The notes beneath the pieces were generated by a model. It did not search any database, was not told the DNA's origin, and was given only the letters and a program-made list of their open reading frames with translations. Below, one piece after another: positions 17,028 through 26,762 of a stretch of 64,000 nt of DNA; position 1 is the first letter of the stretch, and each line of letters starts with the position of its first letter. The DNA lies in the NCBI RefSeq assembly GCF_003259365.1, contig NZ_QLLY01000005.1:310001-374000 (forward strand). Direction: 5' to 3'. The stretch comes from Streptomyces sp. PsTaAH-137 (GTDB lineage: Bacteria > Actinomycetota > Actinomycetes > Streptomycetales > Streptomycetaceae). A program made the position numbers and the translations under genes.

Positions 17028-18929
17028 ATGCAGATCTCCGACCTTCCGTACTCCGATCCGGGTGTGGCCGACGCACGCTCCGGCCCCCGGTTCCTGCTCT
17101 GGCTCGGCCGGAACCAGATCGGTGGCCAGCTCAAGTCCCTCGCCTGGGGACTGCTCCACTTCAGCTCGGTCGCCGGCCTCCCGTACGGCGTTGGCTACGC
17201 CGTCCAGGCCGTCGTCGACCGCTCCGGCACCCGGCTCGCCGCCGCGGGCGGGCTGATCGTGCTGCTCGGTGTCGCCATCGCGCTCGGCGACACCATGCTG
17301 CACCGCACCGCGGTCACCAACTGGATCACCGCGGCCGCCCGGGTGCAGCAACTGCTCGCCCGCAAGACCGCCGCGCTCGGCGCCGCGCTGACCCGGCGGG
17401 TGGCCGCCGGTGAGGTCGTCGCGGTGTCCACCGGTGATGTCGAGAAGATCGGCTGGTTCGTCGAGGCGCTGTCGCGCTTCGCCGCCGCCGCGCTCACCGT
17501 CCTCCTGGTCTGCGTCGGACTCGTGGTGTACCAGCCCGCGCTGGGGGCCGTCGTCGCGATCGGCATGCCGGTTCTCGCGCTCGCCGTCCTGCCGCTGCTG
17601 CCCCGCGCCACCCGGCGCGCGGACCATCAGCGGGAGAAGGCGGGCCGCGCCACCGAACTCGCCTCGGACACGGTCGCCGGGCTGCGCGTGCTGCGCGGCA
17701 TCGGCGGCGAGGAACTCTTCCTCGACCGCTACCGCCGTGCCTCGCAGGAGGTGCGCAGGGCCGCCGTACGCAGTGCCCGTATGTGGTCGCTCATCTCCGC
17801 GATCCAGGTCCTCCTTCCCGGGCTGCTGCTGATCGTGGTCGTCTGGTACGGCGTCCACCTGGCCCGCGAGGGCCGGATCAGTGTGGGTGAACTCGTCACC
17901 GTGTACAGCGCCGTGATGATCCTCAACTACCCGCTGCGGCACTTCGAGGAGATCGCCATGGCGTACTCCTTCTCGCGGCCGTCGGCGCAGCGCGCCGCCA
18001 GGGTGCTCTCGCTGCAGCGCGTCACCGAGCCCGCGGGCGGGCTTCTCGACGCGACCGCGCCGTCCGGTGATCTGTACGACCCGGCCACCGGCGTGCTCGC
18101 CCCGTCCGGGCTCCTCACCGCCGTGGTGTGCGGTGACCCGGATCTGGCGGGACGGCTGGCCGACCGGCTCGGCGGCCATCCGGCCTCGACGGAGCCGGCG
18201 GACACCCCGGACACCACGGACTCCGTGGACTCCGTGGATGGCACCGCCGCCGGTGCGGACGAGCGTGGAGCCGAGGAGACCGGGCTGCCGTCCGTCCTGC
18301 TGGGCGGAGTGCCGCTGGACGAACTGCCCTTGGACGTGGCCCGCTCGGCCGTGCTCGTCCAGGACAAGGACCCGGTGCTGCTCTCCGGGACGCTCGCCGA
18401 ACTGCTCTCCGTACCGTCCTCGGGATCGGTCCGGCCGGACGAGGCGCTGGCCGCGGCGCAGTGCGCGGACGTCCTCGACGCCCTGGCACAGGCGTCCCTG
18501 GACGAGGACCCGATGAACGCCCGGATCACCGAACGCGGCCGCTCGCTCTCGGGCGGCCAGCGCCAGCGGCTGGCCCTGGCCCGGTCACTGGTCACCGACC
18601 CGGAGGCGCTGGTCCTCGACGAGCCCACGTCCGCGGTCGACTCGCACACCGAGGCCCGGATCGCCCAGGGACTGCGCGCCCTGCGGCATGGCCGCACGAC
18701 GGTGGTCCTCACCTCGTCCCCGCTGCTCCTGGACCGCGCGGACCGTGTGGTGTTCGTCCAGGACGGCGCGGCCGTCGCGGTCGGCGAGCACCGCGAACTG
18801 GTGCGTACAGAACCCCGGTACCGCGCGGTCGTCACCCGTGAGACCGACGCGGAGCCCGCGGCCGTGCGCACGGGCCCACGGTCGGCTTCCGAAGCCGACA
18901 TCGAGATCGACATCGAGGAGACGGCATGA
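17028..18929 (+). CDS. Heterodimeric ABC exporter, subunit with degenerate Walker A
   Basis: 633 residues: six membrane helices (about 35-320) and an NBD. Where Walker A should be (about 366-376) the sequence is VCGDPDLAGRL, with no GKS/T, and the H-loop position reads LTSSP instead of a His. Yet the signature LSGGQRQRL (507-515) and Walker B ALVLDEPTSAVD (527-538) are intact. A Thr/Asp-rich insert (about 388-412) sits in the NBD. This pattern is that of the non-hydrolysing half of an asymmetric exporter, whose partner is the next gene. Stop and next start overlap by 4 bp (ATGA). Confidence 0.9.
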   Translation: MQISDLPYSDPGVADARSGPRFLLWLGRNQIGGQLKSLAWGLLHFSSVAGLPYGVGYAVQAVVDRSGTRLAAAGGLIVLLGVAIALGDTMLHRTAVTNWITAAARVQQLLARKTAALGAALTRRVAAGEVVAVSTGDVEKIGWFVEALSRFAAAALTVLLVCVGLVVYQPALGAVVAIGMPVLALAVLPLLPRATRRADHQREKAGRATELASDTVAGLRVLRGIGGEELFLDRYRRASQEVRRAAVRSARMWSLISAIQVLLPGLLLIVVVWYGVHLAREGRISVGELVTVYSAVMILNYPLRHFEEIAMAYSFSRPSAQRAARVLSLQRVTEPAGGLLDATAPSGDLYDPATGVLAPSGLLTAVVCGDPDLAGRLADRLGGHPASTEPADTPDTTDSVDSVDGTAAGADERGAEETGLPSVLLGGVPLDELPLDVARSAVLVQDKDPVLLSGTLAELLSVPSSGSVRPDEALAAAQCADVLDALAQASLDEDPMNARITERGRSLSGGQRQRLALARSLVTDPEALVLDEPTSAVDSHTEARIAQGLRALRHGRTTVVLTSSPLLLDRADRVVFVQDGAAVAVGEHRELVRTEPRYRAVVTRETDAEPAAVRTGPRSASEADIEIDIEETA

Positions 18930-20716
18930 TCGGCGTAGCGCCACCGGCCTACGACCCGGCGGCCCCGACCACGGCGAACACCCTGCCGATCGGCGCGCCT
19001 GCGACGGTGCGCGGCTATGTGCGCGAGCTGTACCGGCGCCATCGGCGCGCCTTTCTGCTGCTCATCGGCGTCAACACGGTCTCGGTCGTCGCGTCGATGG
19101 TCGGTCCCTATCTGCTGGGCGGCCTGATCGAGGACGTCACGGCCGGTGCGGGCGCACTGCGCGACCTGCACCTGGAACGCGTCGTCGCCGTGTTCGCGCT
19201 CGCTCTCGTCGTGCAGGCCGTGTTCACCCGGCAGGTGCGGCTGCGCGGGGCGATGCTCGGCGAGCGGATGCTGGCGGATCTGCGCGAGGACTTCCTGGTG
19301 CGCTCGGTCGGGCTGCCGCCCGGTGTCCTGGAGCGGGCCGGCACGGGCGATCTGCTCTCCCGGATCACCACGGACATCGACCGCCTGGCGAACGCCATGC
19401 GGGAGGCCGTGCCGCAGCTGTCCATCGGTGTCGTGTGGGCGGCCCTGCTCATCGGCGGGCTCGCGGTCACCGCGCCGCCGCTCGCTCCCGCGGTCCTGAT
19501 CGCGGTACCGGTCCTGGTGATCGGCTGTCGCTGGTACTTCAAGCGGGCGCCGTCCGCGTACCGCTCGGAGGCGGCGGGGTACGCGGCCGTCGCCGCGGCG
19601 CTCGCGGAGACCGTGGACGCCGGACGCACCGTCGAGGCGCACCGGCTCGGCGACCGCCGTGTGGAGCTGTCCGAGCGGCGCGTGAAGGAATGGACCGCGT
19701 GGGAGCGCTACACGCTCTATCTGCGCTCGGTCCTCTTCCCCGTGATCAACGCGGTGCATGTCCTGGTGCTGCTGTCCGTCCTCCTGGTCGGCGGCGTCTT
19801 CGTCCTCCAGGGCTGGATCGACGTCGGCCAGCTGACCACCGGCGCGCTGATCGCGCAGATGCTGGTGGATCCGGTGGGCCTGATCCTGCGCTGGTACGAC
19901 GAGCTGCAGGTGGCGGGGGTGTCCCTGGCGCGGCTCGTCGGCGTCCGGGACATCGAGCCGGACGCGGGCGACGCCTCGGTACGCCCCGAGGGGCGTGACG
20001 TGCACGCGGACGAGGTGCACTTCGGCTACCGCGAGGGCGTCGACGTGCTGCGCAGGGTCTCCCTCGAGGTGCGGCCGGGCACACGGCTCGCCCTGGTCGG
20101 CCCCTCCGGCGCGGGCAAGTCGACGCTGGGCCGGCTGCTCGCCGGTATCTACGCGCCGCGCACCGGGCAGGTCACGCTCGGCGGCGCGGAGCTGTCCCGG
20201 ATGCAGGCGGAGCGGGTCCGCTCGCACGTGGCGCTGGTCAATCAGGAGCACCACGTCTTCGTCGGCTCGCTCCGCGACAACCTGCGGCTGGCCCGCACCG
20301 ACGCCGAGGACGCCGAGCTCTGGGCGGCGCTCGGCGCGGTCGACGCCGACGGATGGGCGCAGGGTCTGGCCGAGGGCCTCGACACCGAGGTCGGGTCGGG
20401 CGGGACGGCGCTCACTCCGGCGCAGGCCCAGCAGATCGCCCTGGCCCGGCTGGTCCTCGCCGACCCGCACACCCTGGTCCTGGACGAGGCGACCTCGCTG
20501 CTCGACCCGCGCGCGGCCCGCCACCTGGAGCGCTCGCTCGCCCAGGTGCTGGACGGCCGCACGGTCGTGGCGATCGCGCACCGGCTGCACACCGCGCACG
20601 ACGCGGACGTGATCGCCGTGGTCGAGGGCGGCCGCATCCGCGAGCTGGGCAGCCATGACGAGCTGGTCGCGGCCGACGGGGCGTACGCCGCGCTGTGGCG
20701 GTCCTGGCACGGGTGA
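18926..20716 (+). CDS. Heterodimeric ABC exporter, subunit with intact Walker A
   Basis: 596 residues with six membrane helices and a C-terminal NBD. Walker A VGPSGAGKST (391-400), Walker B LVLDEATSLLD (E521) and H-loop AIAHRLH (His 552) are all intact, but the signature is LTPAQ (496-500) instead of LSGGQ. Together with its partner this gives one consensus ATP site (this Walker A with the partner's LSGGQ) and one fully degenerate site. Such exporters move drugs, peptides or siderophores; the substrate is unknown. The stop codon lies inside a hairpin terminator. Confidence 0.92.
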   Translation: MIGVAPPAYDPAAPTTANTLPIGAPATVRGYVRELYRRHRRAFLLLIGVNTVSVVASMVGPYLLGGLIEDVTAGAGALRDLHLERVVAVFALALVVQAVFTRQVRLRGAMLGERMLADLREDFLVRSVGLPPGVLERAGTGDLLSRITTDIDRLANAMREAVPQLSIGVVWAALLIGGLAVTAPPLAPAVLIAVPVLVIGCRWYFKRAPSAYRSEAAGYAAVAAALAETVDAGRTVEAHRLGDRRVELSERRVKEWTAWERYTLYLRSVLFPVINAVHVLVLLSVLLVGGVFVLQGWIDVGQLTTGALIAQMLVDPVGLILRWYDELQVAGVSLARLVGVRDIEPDAGDASVRPEGRDVHADEVHFGYREGVDVLRRVSLEVRPGTRLALVGPSGAGKSTLGRLLAGIYAPRTGQVTLGGAELSRMQAERVRSHVALVNQEHHVFVGSLRDNLRLARTDAEDAELWAALGAVDADGWAQGLAEGLDTEVGSGGTALTPAQAQQIALARLVLADPHTLVLDEATSLLDPRAARHLERSLAQVLDGRTVVAIAHRLHTAHDADVIAVVEGGRIRELGSHDELVAADGAYAALWRSWHG

Positions 20717-20726
20717 CCGTGCCAGG
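20703..20726. terminator. Terminator hairpin containing a stop codon
   Basis: CCTGGCACGG (20703-20712) and CCGTGCCAGG (20717-20726) form a perfect 10-bp stem around GTGA, which holds the exporter TGA. The convergent membrane protein stops 20 bp away. Confidence 0.7.
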
Positions 20727-20745
20727 GTGCGGTGGGCGGCCGGGC

Positions 20746-21540
20746 TCAGATGAAGTTGAGCGCGGCCGCGCACCCCACTCCGCCGAGCAGCATGAACACG
20801 GGCATGAGCACCTTCAGCTCGACCCAGCTGCCGGCCCGGAACCGCATGGGCTTGGGCGGGCCGATCGGGTACCAGCGCTTGCGGCCGACGGGGATGGGCC
20901 ACAGGATCGGGCAGCCCGAGACCGTGAGCGCGTCCCCGATGTCGTGGACGAGGGCGCCGAGCACGATCGGCAGGCCCAGCCACAGGTACTCCTGGCCGGG
21001 GTCGGTGAACAGCCAGTCCGACCCGTTCGTCGGCTGGTCCAGCACACCGGCGAGGATCCAGGCGCTGGTGGCCGCGAGCAGCCACACCAGCACGTCGCTG
21101 CTGGATCCGCGGGCGGCCCGCCACAGCAGTCCTTCGATGGCGAGCACCATGTGGACGAAGAGGATGGCGAGGACGGCCCAGCGGCCGCCGGTGATCGCCG
21201 CGACCGAGGCGCCGGCGCCGATGAGGACGGCCCACAGCCACGTATGGGTGAGGGTGCGGTGTCCACCTGAGCGACGGGGGTCGGCCGGCTTCCTGGTCGC
21301 CTTGTAGACGGCGTACGAGAGTTTGTCGACGATCTCGCAGAGCCAGCGGGAGAGCGGGCCGAAGGCGCGCGAGATGGTCGCCGCCTTGTGGTCGAGGTCG
21401 GGGGCGAGTGCCGCACCCGCGCAGATCAGCGCGCCCACCAGGACGACCGGCCAGGGCATCGGATGCCCCGCGGCCGCCGCCGCCGCGCCCACCCCCAGCC
21501 AGGCCGCCGCTCCTGACAACGAGTGTGCCGGTCCCATCAT
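20746..21540 (-). CDS. YdjM-like membrane-bound metal-dependent hydrolase
   Basis: 264 residues from MMGPAHSLSG. The N-terminal His (HSLSG), the ALAPDLDH segment near 47, GGHRTLTHTWLW near 92 and ALVHDIGDALT near 195 are the conserved metal-ligand positions of the YdjM/LexA-regulated membrane hydrolase family. Five or six hydrophobic segments separate them. Biochemical function is unknown. Longer in-frame starts exist up to 21639, but family members begin with this M(M)GxxH motif. Confidence 0.82.
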   Translation of the reverse strand: MMGPAHSLSGAAAWLGVGAAAAAAGHPMPWPVVLVGALICAGAALAPDLDHKAATISRAFGPLSRWLCEIVDKLSYAVYKATRKPADPRRSGGHRTLTHTWLWAVLIGAGASVAAITGGRWAVLAILFVHMVLAIEGLLWRAARGSSSDVLVWLLAATSAWILAGVLDQPTNGSDWLFTDPGQEYLWLGLPIVLGALVHDIGDALTVSGCPILWPIPVGRKRWYPIGPPKPMRFRAGSWVELKVLMPVFMLLGGVGCAAALNFI

Positions 21541-21733
21541 TGTTCTGTTCCGCCCCTGTCCCACTTGTGCCGACCGTCCGCGTGGTGTCGACATGTCCCT
21601 TGCACCGACGCTCCGTTGACCCCTTGAGGGTGTGCGCACCCTGACGCCCCGTCGGCGACCCAGAGTAACCTTCGTGATCTTCGTACGGGCATCCGATTGC
21701 CGGATCGGAGCAGAAGGCAGGCAAGATGGTGAC

Positions 21734-24247
21734 GTGACCCTTATCGATCAGCTCCCGCAGACCGCAGATCCGGACGCCCTCTACGACGCCTTCGAGTCGT
21801 GGGTGCAGGAGCGTGGTCTCACCCTCTATCCCCACCAGGAGGAGGCGCTGATCGAGGTGGTGTCGGGTGCGAACGTGATCGTGTCGACGCCCACCGGCTC
21901 CGGCAAGAGCATGATCGCGGCCGCTGCGCACTTCGCGGCGCTCGCCCGGGACGAGGTCACCTTCTACACGGCGCCGATCAAGGCGCTCGTCTCCGAGAAG
22001 TTCTTCGAGCTGTGCAAGATCTTCGGCACGGAGAACGTCGGCATGCTCACCGGCGACGCGTCGGTCAACGCGGACGCGCCCGTGATCTGCTGCACCGCCG
22101 AGGTGCTGGCCTCCATCGCGCTGCGCGACGGCGCCCAGGCCGACATCGGCCAGGTCGTCATGGACGAGTTCCACTTCTACGCGGAGGGCGACCGCGGCTG
22201 GGCCTGGCAGATCCCGCTGCTGGAACTGCCGCAGGCGCAGTTCATCCTGATGTCGGCGACGCTCGGCGACGTCTCGATGTTCGAGAAGGACCTGACGCGC
22301 CGCACCGGCCGCCCCACCTCGGTGGTCCGCTCGGCCACCCGCCCGGTACCGCTGTCCTACGAGTACCGGCTCACGCCGCTCACCGAGACGCTGACCGAGC
22401 TGCTCGACACGAGGCAGGCCCCGGTCTACATCGTGCACTTCACCCAGGCGCAGGCCGTCGAGCGTGCGCAGGCGCTGATGAGCATCAACATGTGCACGCG
22501 CGAGGAGAAGGACCAGATCTCCGAGCTGATCGGCAACTTCCGGTTCACCACCAAGTTCGGCCGCAACCTGTCCCGTTACGTGCGGCACGGCATCGGCGTG
22601 CACCACGCCGGCATGCTGCCCAAGTACCGGCGCCTCGTCGAAAAACTCGCCCAGGCGGGCCTGTTGAAGGTCATCTGCGGCACCGACACCCTCGGCGTCG
22701 GCGTCAACGTCCCGATCCGTACGGTGCTGTTCACGGCGCTCACCAAGTACGACGGCACCCGGGTGCGGACGCTGCGCGCCCGTGAGTTCCACCAGATCGC
22801 GGGCCGGGCCGGGCGGGCCGGCTTCGACACGGCGGGCTTCGTCGTGGCCCAGGCGCCCGAGCACGTCATCGAGAACGAGAAGGCGCTGTCGAAGGCGGGC
22901 GACGACCCGAAGAAGCGGCGCAAGGTCGTCCGCAAGAAGGCTCCCGAGGGTTTCGTGGGGTGGACGGAGAGCACCTTCGACAAGCTCATCACCTCCGATC
23001 CGGAGCCGCTGACCTCCCGCTTCCGCGTCACGCACACGATGCTGCTGTCGGTCATCGCCCGCCCGGGCAACGCGTTCGAGGCGATGCGCAAGCTGCTCGA
23101 GGACAACCACGAGCCGCGCAAGGCCCAGCTGCGGCACATCCGTCGGGCGATCGCGATCTACCGGTCGCTGCTCGACGGCGGCATCGTCGAGAAGCTGGAC
23201 CAGCCGGACGCCACGGGCCGCATCGTCCGCCTGACCGTCGACCTCCAGCAGGACTTCGCGCTCAATCAGCCGCTGTCGACGTTCGCGCTCGCCGCTTTCG
23301 ACCTGCTCGACAAGGAGTCGCCGTCGTACGCGCTCGACATGGTGTCGGTCGTGGAGTCCACGCTCGACGACCCGCGGCAGATCCTGCACGCCCAGCAGAA
23401 CAAGGCGCGCGGTGAGGCCGTCGCCCTGATGAAGGCGGACGGGGTCGAGTACGAGGAGCGCATGGAGCGACTCCAGGACGTCTCGTACCCCAAGCCCCTG
23501 GAGGACCTGCTCTTCCACGCGTACAACACCTACCGCACGAGCCACCCGTGGGTCGGTGACCACCCGCTGTCGCCGAAGTCGGTGATCCGGGACATGTACG
23601 AGCGGGCGATGACCTTCACCGAGTTCGTCTCCCACTACGAGCTCGCGCGCACCGAGGGCATCGTCCTGCGCTACCTGGCCAGCGCCTACAAGACGCTCGA
23701 CCACACGGTGCCCGACGACCTCAAGTCGGAGGACCTGGAGGATCTGATCGCCTGGCTGGGCGAGATGGTGCGCCAGGTCGACTCCAGCCTCCTGGACGAG
23801 TGGGAGCAGCTGGCCAACCCGGAGGTGATGACCGCCGAGGAGGCCCAGGAGAAGGCCGACCAGGTCAAGCCGGTCACCGCGAACGCACGTGCCTTCCGCG
23901 TCCTCGTCCGCAACGCGATGTTCCGCCGGGTCGAGCTCGCCGCGCTCGACAACGTCGAGGAACTCGGTGAGCTGGACGGCGACGCGGGCTGGGACGCCGA
24001 CGCGTGGGGCGACGCCATGGACAAGTACTGGGACGAGTACGAGGACCTCGGCACCGGGCCCGACGCGCGCGGCCCGAAGCTGCTCATGATCGAGGAGGAT
24101 CCCGAGCACGGCCTGTGGAAGGTCCGCCAGACCTTCGCCGACCCGAACGGCGACCACGACTGGGGTATCAGCGCCGAGGTCGACCTCGCGGCCTCCGACG
24201 CCGAGGGCAGGGCCATCGTCCGGGTCACGGACGTCGGTCAGCTGTAG
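21734..24247 (+). CDS. Ski2-like DExH RNA helicase
   Basis: 837 residues from the GTG at 21734 (MTLIDQLP), the start conserved in Streptomyces homologues as remembered. Walker A is STPTGSGKS near 59, motif II is DEFH near 144, motif III SATLGD, motif VI QIAGRAGRAG near 355. A long C-terminal region of the DUF3516 type follows, with acidic stretches. It should unwind or remodel RNA in an ATP-dependent way; its target is unknown. A hairpin follows before tesB. Confidence 0.9.
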   Translation: MTLIDQLPQTADPDALYDAFESWVQERGLTLYPHQEEALIEVVSGANVIVSTPTGSGKSMIAAAAHFAALARDEVTFYTAPIKALVSEKFFELCKIFGTENVGMLTGDASVNADAPVICCTAEVLASIALRDGAQADIGQVVMDEFHFYAEGDRGWAWQIPLLELPQAQFILMSATLGDVSMFEKDLTRRTGRPTSVVRSATRPVPLSYEYRLTPLTETLTELLDTRQAPVYIVHFTQAQAVERAQALMSINMCTREEKDQISELIGNFRFTTKFGRNLSRYVRHGIGVHHAGMLPKYRRLVEKLAQAGLLKVICGTDTLGVGVNVPIRTVLFTALTKYDGTRVRTLRAREFHQIAGRAGRAGFDTAGFVVAQAPEHVIENEKALSKAGDDPKKRRKVVRKKAPEGFVGWTESTFDKLITSDPEPLTSRFRVTHTMLLSVIARPGNAFEAMRKLLEDNHEPRKAQLRHIRRAIAIYRSLLDGGIVEKLDQPDATGRIVRLTVDLQQDFALNQPLSTFALAAFDLLDKESPSYALDMVSVVESTLDDPRQILHAQQNKARGEAVALMKADGVEYEERMERLQDVSYPKPLEDLLFHAYNTYRTSHPWVGDHPLSPKSVIRDMYERAMTFTEFVSHYELARTEGIVLRYLASAYKTLDHTVPDDLKSEDLEDLIAWLGEMVRQVDSSLLDEWEQLANPEVMTAEEAQEKADQVKPVTANARAFRVLVRNAMFRRVELAALDNVEELGELDGDAGWDADAWGDAMDKYWDEYEDLGTGPDARGPKLLMIEEDPEHGLWKVRQTFADPNGDHDWGISAEVDLAASDAEGRAIVRVTDVGQL

Positions 24248-24256
24248 TCGCCCGAC

Positions 24257-24280
24257 CGGCCGGACGACAGGGTCCGGCCG
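24257..24280 (+). terminator. Hairpin between helicase and tesB
   Basis: CGGCCGGAC (24257-24265) pairs perfectly with GTCCGGCCG (24272-24280) around a GACAGG loop, 10 bp after the helicase stop. Confidence 0.6.
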
Positions 24281-24329
24281 CGTCCTCGCGCCGGATCCGT
24301 CCGGGCGCCCACACGAGAGAGAACCACGC

Positions 24330-25202
24330 ATGACGAATCCCGCGGAGCGGCTTGTCGACCTGCTCGACCTGGAGCAGATCGAGGTCAACATCTTCCGTGG
24401 GCGCAGCCCGCAGGAGTCCCTGCAGCGCGTCTTCGGCGGGCAGGTCGCCGGGCAGGCCCTGGTGGCCGCGGGCCGTACCACCGAGGGCGACCGTCCCGTG
24501 CACTCGCTGCACGCGTACTTCCTGCGCCCGGGCCGCCCGGGCGTGCCCATCGTGTACCAGGTCGAACGGGTCCGGGACGGCCGCTCGTTCACCACCCGCC
24601 GGGTCACCGCCGTCCAGCAGGGCCGCACGATCTTCAATCTCACCGCCTCCTTCCACATGCCCGAAGAGGGAGCCTTCGAGCACCAGTTGCCGCCGGCCCG
24701 GGAGGTTCCGGACCCGCAGTCGCTGCCGACCATCGCCGAAGAGATCAAGGGGCATCTGGGGGCGCTGCCCGAGGCTCTGGAGCGCATGGCCCGGCGCCAG
24801 CCCTTCGACATCCGGTACGTGGACCGGCTGCGCTGGACCCCGCAGGAGGTCGAGAGCGCCGAGCCGCGCAGCGCCGTGTGGATGCGCGCGGTCGGTCCCC
24901 TCGGTGACGACCCGCTCGTGCACACCTGCGCGCTCACGTACGCCAGCGACATGACGCTGCTCGACGCCGTGCGGCTGCCGGTCGAGCCGCTGTGGGGCCC
25001 GCGCGGTTTCGACATGGCCTCGCTCGACCACGCCATGTGGTTCCACCGTCCTTTCCGTGCCGATGAGTGGTTCCTGTACGACCAGGAGTCTCCGATCGCG
25101 ACGGGCGGCCGCGGTCTGGCCCGCGGCCGCATCTACGACGTCGAGGGGCGACTGCTGGTGTCCGTGGTGCAGGAAGGCCTGTTCCGGAAGCTCGGGTCGT
25201 GA
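24330..25202 (+). CDS. tesB: Acyl-CoA thioesterase II
   Basis: 290 residues, the usual TesB length, with two hot-dog domains. Typical segments are FRGRSPQESLQRVFGGQVAGQALVAA, HSLHAYFLRPGRP and the C-terminal SLDHAMWFHRPFRADEWFLYDQESP with the catalytic Asp. It hydrolyses acyl-CoAs to free acids, trimming CoA esters in lipid turnover. A TPR protein gene starts within its stop codon (GTGA overlap), so the two are co-translated. Confidence 0.93.
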   Translation: MTNPAERLVDLLDLEQIEVNIFRGRSPQESLQRVFGGQVAGQALVAAGRTTEGDRPVHSLHAYFLRPGRPGVPIVYQVERVRDGRSFTTRRVTAVQQGRTIFNLTASFHMPEEGAFEHQLPPAREVPDPQSLPTIAEEIKGHLGALPEALERMARRQPFDIRYVDRLRWTPQEVESAEPRSAVWMRAVGPLGDDPLVHTCALTYASDMTLLDAVRLPVEPLWGPRGFDMASLDHAMWFHRPFRADEWFLYDQESPIATGGRGLARGRIYDVEGRLLVSVVQEGLFRKLGS

Positions 25203-25723
25203 GCGCCGTGGAGTCGGACGACCTGGAAACGCTGCTGGCGCAGTCCGTGCGGCTGCGCGAGACCGGCCACCGGGAGGAGGCACGCGAGCAACTGCTCGCC
25301 CTGCGCGCCCGGTTCCCCGAGGACGTCCGTGTCGCCTACCAGGCGGCGTGGGTCCACGACGTGCTCGGCCTCGAGGCGGAGGCCGTCCCGCACTATGTCG
25401 ACGCGCTCGCGGGTCCGGGGCTGGCCACGGAGGAACGGCGCGGTGCGCTGCTCGGCCTGGGCAGCACCTACCGCACCCTCGGCCGGTACGAGGACGCCGT
25501 CGCCACGCTGAGCGCGGCGACCGTCGAATTTCCCGAGGACAACGCGCTCAGGACGTTCCTGGCGATGGCGCTGTACAACGTGGGGCGCTCTCATGACGGC
25601 ATGCGGCTGCTCCTGACGGTGCTGGCAGCGACCAGCTCCGACCCGGACATCGTGGGCTACCGGCCCGCGATCGAGCACTACGCCCAGGACCTGGACGCCG
25701 TCGAGGGCGGCGGCTCCGCATAG
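25199..25723 (+). CDS. Tetratricopeptide-repeat protein
   Basis: 174 residues from a GTG that overlaps the tesB stop. Three degenerate TPR units can be seen: GHREEAREQLLALRARFPED, LGLEAEAVPHYVDAL and LGRYEDAVATLSAATVEFPED, each with the A..L / Y..A spacing. TPRs bind other proteins; no catalytic motif is present. Coupling to tesB suggests a helper role, but this is inference. Confidence 0.85.
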   Translation: MSAVESDDLETLLAQSVRLRETGHREEAREQLLALRARFPEDVRVAYQAAWVHDVLGLEAEAVPHYVDALAGPGLATEERRGALLGLGSTYRTLGRYEDAVATLSAATVEFPEDNALRTFLAMALYNVGRSHDGMRLLLTVLAATSSDPDIVGYRPAIEHYAQDLDAVEGGGSA

Positions 25724-25741
25724 GCCGTCCCGCCGTCGCGT

Positions 25742-26635
25742 TCAGCCTCGTCTGCCGAGGAGGCGCCCCCACAGGCTTCGGGCCGGCTCGGCCGGGGCGG
25801 GGATCGTGAAGTTCTCGGGACGCGTCGGGTCCTCGGGCGTTCGCGGTCCGTTGAGTGCGGGCCGTTGAGCGGTCAGGGGTGGCGCCGGTCGCAGTCGGCG
25901 GGCCTTGTCCAGGCTCATCAGCAGATGGGTCCGCAGCCAGCTGATCTCGTCCGGGCCGTCGGCGACGAGGATCCGCTCGACGACCTGTGCCGTGGGCGAG
26001 TCCGGCGCCCCGTACCAGCTCTCGTGGGGCCGCAGCCGCAGCAGGTGGGTCCGCTCGCGGGGGCTCTCGACCATCTCGGCGAGCAGGTCCGCGTCGAGGA
26101 ACGTGGTGATCGCGGCGGCCCGCTCCCAGGGATCGCCGCACTGGCCGAGCAGATATCCGGCGTGCCGGGCCCGCCAGGTCCGTGGCCGCAGGTCCTCCCC
26201 GGCGGCGATCCGGACGCGCATCTCCGCCGGAGCCCGGCCGGTCAGGAGCGGGGCGTGGACCTCGGACCGCGCGAACTCCCGCAGTTCTTCCGCCAGATAC
26301 AGCCACACCACGGTCCTGTACCGGTTCACGTAGAACTTCGCGGGCCTCAGCAGCCCGGCGCGGGCGAGCCGGGTGAAGCGGCTCGACGGAATGTCCATGA
26401 TCGACGCGCCCTGCGCGGTGCCCACCACGCGGACCTGCTCACGCAGGGCGTCCGGAAATCCTTCGGCTTCGCGAATGCGGTCGATCTCTTCGCGCGGGAC
26501 CCGGCGCAGCCCGCCGTCCGGTGCCGCGACGGTGCGGATCCGGCCGAGCCGCACGGCCAGATCGAACTCGCCTCGTTTGAGCCCCAGTTCACGCGCAGCG
26601 CTGCCCTGGGGCCTGGTCATGGTGTTGCCTTGCAC
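25742..26635 (-). CDS. DUF6397-type protein with HTH-like N-terminus
   Basis: 297 residues from the GTG at 26635, which follows GGGGGAG at ideal distance; an ATG 15 bp in is the alternative. The first 55 residues (SAARELGLKRGEFDLAV, then RRVPREEIDRI) look like an excisionase/MerR-type winged helix. The middle contains RFTRLARAGLLRPAKFYVNRYRTVVWLYLAEEL, also like a DNA-binding unit. The tail is Pro-rich and ends RSLWGRLLGRRG. As remembered, Streptomyces homologues are grouped as DUF6397. Function unknown; a DNA-binding role is inferred. Confidence 0.8.
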   Translation of the reverse strand: MQGNTMTRPQGSAARELGLKRGEFDLAVRLGRIRTVAAPDGGLRRVPREEIDRIREAEGFPDALREQVRVVGTAQGASIMDIPSSRFTRLARAGLLRPAKFYVNRYRTVVWLYLAEELREFARSEVHAPLLTGRAPAEMRVRIAAGEDLRPRTWRARHAGYLLGQCGDPWERAAAITTFLDADLLAEMVESPRERTHLLRLRPHESWYGAPDSPTAQVVERILVADGPDEISWLRTHLLMSLDKARRLRPAPPLTAQRPALNGPRTPEDPTRPENFTIPAPAEPARSLWGRLLGRRG

Positions 26636-26762
26636 GATGGTTCTCCCCCGTCGAACGGAACCGTCTGATCACTCTCCGTGACCGACTGGGAAAACCGTAG
26701 CGCGGATCGACCCTCCCCGTGCGAGCCTGTGGATAACTCCACCGCCGCCGAAAAACCGCAGG

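Noticed and set aside
17927-25132. A 2401-codon open frame on the minus strand
   Set aside because: It runs antisense through two ABC exporter genes, a helicase and tesB, all with clear motifs. Long antisense frames are common in GC-rich DNA; the translation has no recognisable domain.
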